Below are positions 27,072-29,132 of a DNA stretch of 29,132 nt, piece by piece. The stretch's first letter is position 1; each line of letters begins with the position of its first letter. The DNA is from an uncultured Erysipelotrichaceae bacterium. GTDB taxonomy: Bacteria; Bacillota_I; Bacilli_A; Erysipelotrichales; Coprobacillaceae. The stretch is taken from assembly GCA_900544435.1 (NCBI GenBank), contig UQVG01000001.1, positions 1 to 29,132 on the forward strand. Direction: 5' to 3'. Made by a program: the position numbers and the translations under genes. Below the pieces are notes generated by a model. It saw only the letters and a program-made list of their open reading frames with translations. It did not search any database and was not told the origin of the DNA.

Positions 27072-27806
27072 ATGTTATTTAGAGGTTGGGATTTATTAAT
27101 AAAAGATTTACCAGAGTTTTTACAAGCATTCTTCTTGGTGACTATTAAAGTTGCAGCTATTGGTGCAATTTGTGCATTGGTGTTAGGAGTTCTCTTTGGA
27201 CTTCTATCATCATCACGTCATAAGATTATTCGCTTTATTTCTAGATGTTACGTAGAATTATTTCAAAATACACCCGTGTTAATTCAAGTATTCTTTGTTT
27301 ATATTGGTTTACCTTATTTAGGATTTAATTTAGATTCTACAATTATTGCAGTGATTATTATTTCTTTATATCATGGAGCTTATATTAGTGAAGTAGTAAG
27401 AAGTGGAATTGAATCAGTACCACGTGGACAATATGAAGCAGCTAAATCTCAAGGCTTTTCATATTTAGAAACAATGATATATATCATTTTACCACAAACA
27501 GTAAGAATGATTTTACCACCACTTACAACGCAAATTGTAAACCTCATTAAAAATACATCTATTTTACAAGTTATTGCTGGTGGTGATTTGATGTATATGG
27601 CTGATTGTTGGGCAGCTAATACAGGAATTACAGTACCACCTTATTTAGTAGCTACAGTTTTATATTTTGCTATTTGTTATCCACTAACATGCTTATCAAG
27701 ACATTTTGAAAAGAAGAGCTTAGAAGGATATAAACAAAAAGAAAAAGTCGTAGAAAAAGAAGTCATTATGAGACAACCTGCCATGGTGAAAGGGGTGCGC
27801 TTATGA
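27072..27806 (+). CDS. Polar amino acid ABC transporter permease, first subunit
   Basis: HisM/GlnP-type membrane subunit of 244 residues with about five membrane segments. The TRAP-type sequence YVELFQNTPVLIQVFF and the EAA coupling motif EAAKSQGFSYLETMIYIILPQ (about residues 130-150) contact the ATPase. The C-terminal tail (about residues 220-244) is charged and unusually long. GGAGG at the end of the solute-binding gene serves its start. Its stop overlaps the next permease start (ATGA), a sign of coupled, equimolar synthesis. It is intact, although the preceding substrate-binding gene is frameshifted. Confidence 0.94.
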   Translation: MLFRGWDLLIKDLPEFLQAFFLVTIKVAAIGAICALVLGVLFGLLSSSRHKIIRFISRCYVELFQNTPVLIQVFFVYIGLPYLGFNLDSTIIAVIIISLYHGAYISEVVRSGIESVPRGQYEAAKSQGFSYLETMIYIILPQTVRMILPPLTTQIVNLIKNTSILQVIAGGDLMYMADCWAANTGITVPPYLVATVLYFAICYPLTCLSRHFEKKSLEGYKQKEKVVEKEVIMRQPAMVKGVRL

Positions 27807-28516
27807 GTGAATTCATAAATTTAGTACAAACAGTTTTAACACCTGATAACTTAAAATTCTTAGGAGAAGGTCTTATTCTTTCAATTAAATTCTCAATTAT
27901 TGTTATATTTGGAAGTTTGGCTTTAGGAATAATTTTAGCTTTGACCCGTAATTATGCACCAAAACCATTAAAATTATTAAGTGTTTGTTATGTTGAATTA
28001 TTTAGAAATACGCCCTTATTATTATGGATATTATTCGCTCGATTTACCTTACCAAAAATGTTTAATATTTCAGCATTTCAAGCAATTGTAATTACTTTTA
28101 TATTCTTTTGTGCAAGTGGATTATCAGAAATTGTTAGAGGTGGGTTAAAAGCTATAGGAAAAGGACAATTTGAAGCAGCTGAGTCCCAAGGCTTTACTTT
28201 TGTTCAAACAATCATATATATTATTTTACCCCAAACGATTAAATTAGTTATTCCTCAATTGTTACAAACAATTATTACAATATTTAAAGATTCTTCTTAT
28301 TTAAGTACAATTGGTGTAGTTGACTTTATGTATCAAGGTAGACGTTTAATGGCTCATTTTTTCCAAGCAGATCAAATTATGTTTATCTTTGTTTATATGG
28401 CAGGAATTTACTTTATTATTAACTTTGCTTTATCGTTAGTAGTAAGACATATGACTTCAAAGAAACGTGAAGCTAAAAAACGTATGAAATTAAGTAGAAA
28501 GTTACAAACTGTATAG
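27803..28516 (+). CDS. Polar amino acid ABC transporter permease, second subunit
   Basis: A 237-residue partner of the preceding permease, homologous to it: YVELFRNTPLLLWILF, an EAA motif EAAESQGFTFVQTIIYIILPQ and a FKDSSYLSTIGVVDFMYQ segment typical of GltK/GlnM-like subunits. Two different permeases plus one ATPase and one lipoprotein give a heterodimeric channel of the glutamate/aspartate or related polar amino acid type. The exact substrate is not predictable. The start overlaps the previous stop by 4 nt. A terminator follows within 12 nt. Confidence 0.94.
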   Translation: MSEFINLVQTVLTPDNLKFLGEGLILSIKFSIIVIFGSLALGIILALTRNYAPKPLKLLSVCYVELFRNTPLLLWILFARFTLPKMFNISAFQAIVITFIFFCASGLSEIVRGGLKAIGKGQFEAAESQGFTFVQTIIYIILPQTIKLVIPQLLQTIITIFKDSSYLSTIGVVDFMYQGRRLMAHFFQADQIMFIFVYMAGIYFIINFALSLVVRHMTSKKREAKKRMKLSRKLQTV

Positions 28517-28527
28517 CCCCCTTATAA

Positions 28528-28554
28528 GGACAATGGAAACATTGTTCTTTTTTT
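28528..28554 (+). terminator. Terminator of the amino acid ABC operon
   Basis: GGACAATG-GAAA-CATTGTTC (one G-U pair) and seven T. Confidence 0.9.
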
Positions 28555-28555
28555 G

Positions 28556-28584
28556 TTGCTATATATCGTTTAACGATATATAAT
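28556..28584 (+). promoter_or_regulatory. Promoter of the padR gene
   Basis: -35 TTGCTA (28556-28561), a 17-nt spacer and a perfect -10 TATAAT (28579-28584). Operator 1 fills the spacer and touches both boxes. Confidence 0.7.
28560..28582. promoter_or_regulatory. PadR-type operator 1 (23-bp palindrome)
   Basis: Perfect palindrome: TATATATCGTT (28560-28570), centre T at 28571, AACGATATATA (28572-28582). It lies between and over the -35 and -10 boxes, so binding would block RNA polymerase. Confidence 0.72.
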
Positions 28585-28598
28585 AAAAGTGAAGAAAG

Positions 28599-28613
28599 TA
28601 TCGTTAAACGATA
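28599..28613. promoter_or_regulatory. PadR-type operator 2 (15-bp palindrome)
   Basis: Perfect palindrome TATCGTT-A-AACGATA with the same 7-bp core arms as operator 1. It is centred 35 bp downstream of operator 1, just after the expected transcript start and before the AGGAGA ribosome binding site of padR. Confidence 0.72.
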
Positions 28614-28628
28614 TAGGAGATGAAATAA

Positions 28629-28937
28629 ATGCCAAAAAGAGAAATGGAAGTATTAACCCCACAAATGTATTATGTATTACTTGTTTTACATCAACCAATG
28701 CATGGCTATGAAATTATGAATGAAATTACTCGAATTACTAATGGAGAAATCACTGTAGGAGCAGGTTCTTTATATACTTTATTACCAAAGTTTGAAAAAG
28801 AATGTTATATCAAATTAGTAAAAGTGGTAAATAATAAAAAAATTTATCAAATTACAAATCTAGGAAAAAAGAAATTACAAAAAGAAAAAGAAAGAATGCT
28901 TAAACAAATTTCATTATTAGATCAAATAGGAGGATAA
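28629..28937 (+). CDS. PadR family transcriptional regulator
   Basis: A 102-residue winged-helix regulator of the short PadR-s2 type. The diagnostic sequences are MHGYEIMNEI (about residues 24-33) and VGAGSLYTLLPKFEKECYI (about 43-61), the recognition helix. KIYQITNLGKKKLQKE forms the wing and start of the dimerisation helix. It lies directly behind twin palindromes, which suggests autorepression. The gene overlaps the ribosome binding site of the DUF2812-like gene that follows, an association common for PadR regulators in gut Bacillota. The ligand or stress sensed is unknown. Confidence 0.94.
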   Translation: MPKREMEVLTPQMYYVLLVLHQPMHGYEIMNEITRITNGEITVGAGSLYTLLPKFEKECYIKLVKVVNNKKIYQITNLGKKKLQKEKERMLKQISLLDQIGG

Positions 28938-28941
28938 AGAT

Positions 28942-29132
28942 ATGAAATACAAAGATGTCTTAAGAAATAGTTTGTATTTAGATGAAGAATTACAAGATTA
29001 TTTTAATGAAATGTCTAAAAAAGGATGGCGTTTAGATTTCGTTGGTTATTATTATCGATTTATAAAAGATGAACATGTTTATAAGTATCAAATAGATTAC
29101 ACTCCTGTATCTAGTGAATATCAAGAGCTTTT
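28942..29132 (+). CDS. DUF2812-like protein, 5' part only
   Basis: An open frame starts at ATG 28942, 8 nt after AGGAGG (28928-28933), and runs off the window end after 63 codons, so the C-terminus is not seen. The visible part, with LRNSLYLDEELQDYFNEMSKKGW, then LDFVGYYYRFIKDEHVYKYQIDY, matches the start of DUF2812 proteins: a short helical segment, the conserved KGW, and a strand-rich region ending in Y-x-IDY. Such proteins are often membrane-bound further on and encoded with a PadR regulator, as here. Function unknown. Confidence 0.75.
   Translation, partial: MKYKDVLRNSLYLDEELQDYFNEMSKKGWRLDFVGYYYRFIKDEHVYKYQIDYTPVSSEYQEL

Overview
This window is ordinary-looking chromosome from a strongly A+T-rich, anaerobic, low-GC Gram-positive bacterium. 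I infer a gut Erysipelotrichia-like organism (Coprobacillaceae type) from several features. These are the A+T bias, Bacillota-type Shine-Dalgarno sites (AGGAGG variants), a glycyl-radical ribonucleotide reductase, a sortase-type cell-wall protein, and an origin-proximal gene set (soj/spo0J, yybS-gdpP-rplI-dnaB). No tRNA, rRNA, CRISPR array, transposase or prophage gene was seen, and no stretch longer than about 300 bases lacks a gene.

Layout. (1) 47-8355 is anaerobic metabolism and transport. It holds nrdD, a MATE efflux pump and a LysR regulator. An MFS permease, a 74-residue unknown protein and an aldo/keto reductase follow as one unit. A solitary permuted NlpC/P60 (YiiX-like) protein comes next, then nrdG, more than 5 kb from nrdD. 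(2) 8426-11532 is a tightly packed set, pssA-psd-soj-spo0J: phosphatidylethanolamine synthesis followed by chromosome partitioning. (3) 11640-14370 is an 860-residue secreted, sortase-anchored adhesin (fibro-slime domain plus two SHIRT-like repeats). A cyclic di-GMP-I riboswitch stands before it, fused to a transcription terminator in a geometry that predicts c-di-GMP turns the gene on. (4) 14462-16893 carries a second aldo/keto reductase and a GH1 6-phospho-beta-glucosidase, each with its own terminator. (5) 16970-21999 is yybS-like, gdpP (c-di-AMP phosphodiesterase), rplI, dnaB helicase and thymidine kinase. (6) 22196-28516 contains an AEC-family permease with a D-2-hydroxyacid dehydrogenase, a convergent PLP aminotransferase, and a divergent polar amino acid ABC transporter. 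The ABC substrate-binding protein gene is frameshifted. (7) 28556-29132 is a PadR regulator flanked by two palindromic operators, followed by a DUF2812-like gene cut by the window end.

The most interesting signal is in region 6. Three promoters there (permease/dehydrogenase, aminotransferase on the minus strand, ABC transporter) each carry a near-identical inverted repeat, TTAT(C/T)A-N3/4-TGATAA. In all three it ends exactly 7 nt before the -35 box. The enzymes form a plausible path: amino acid uptake, transamination to a 2-oxoacid, reduction to a D-2-hydroxyacid, and export. I propose this as a co-regulated amino-acid-to-hydroxyacid module. The pathway and its regulator are inference. The repeated operator and its constant spacing are directly visible.
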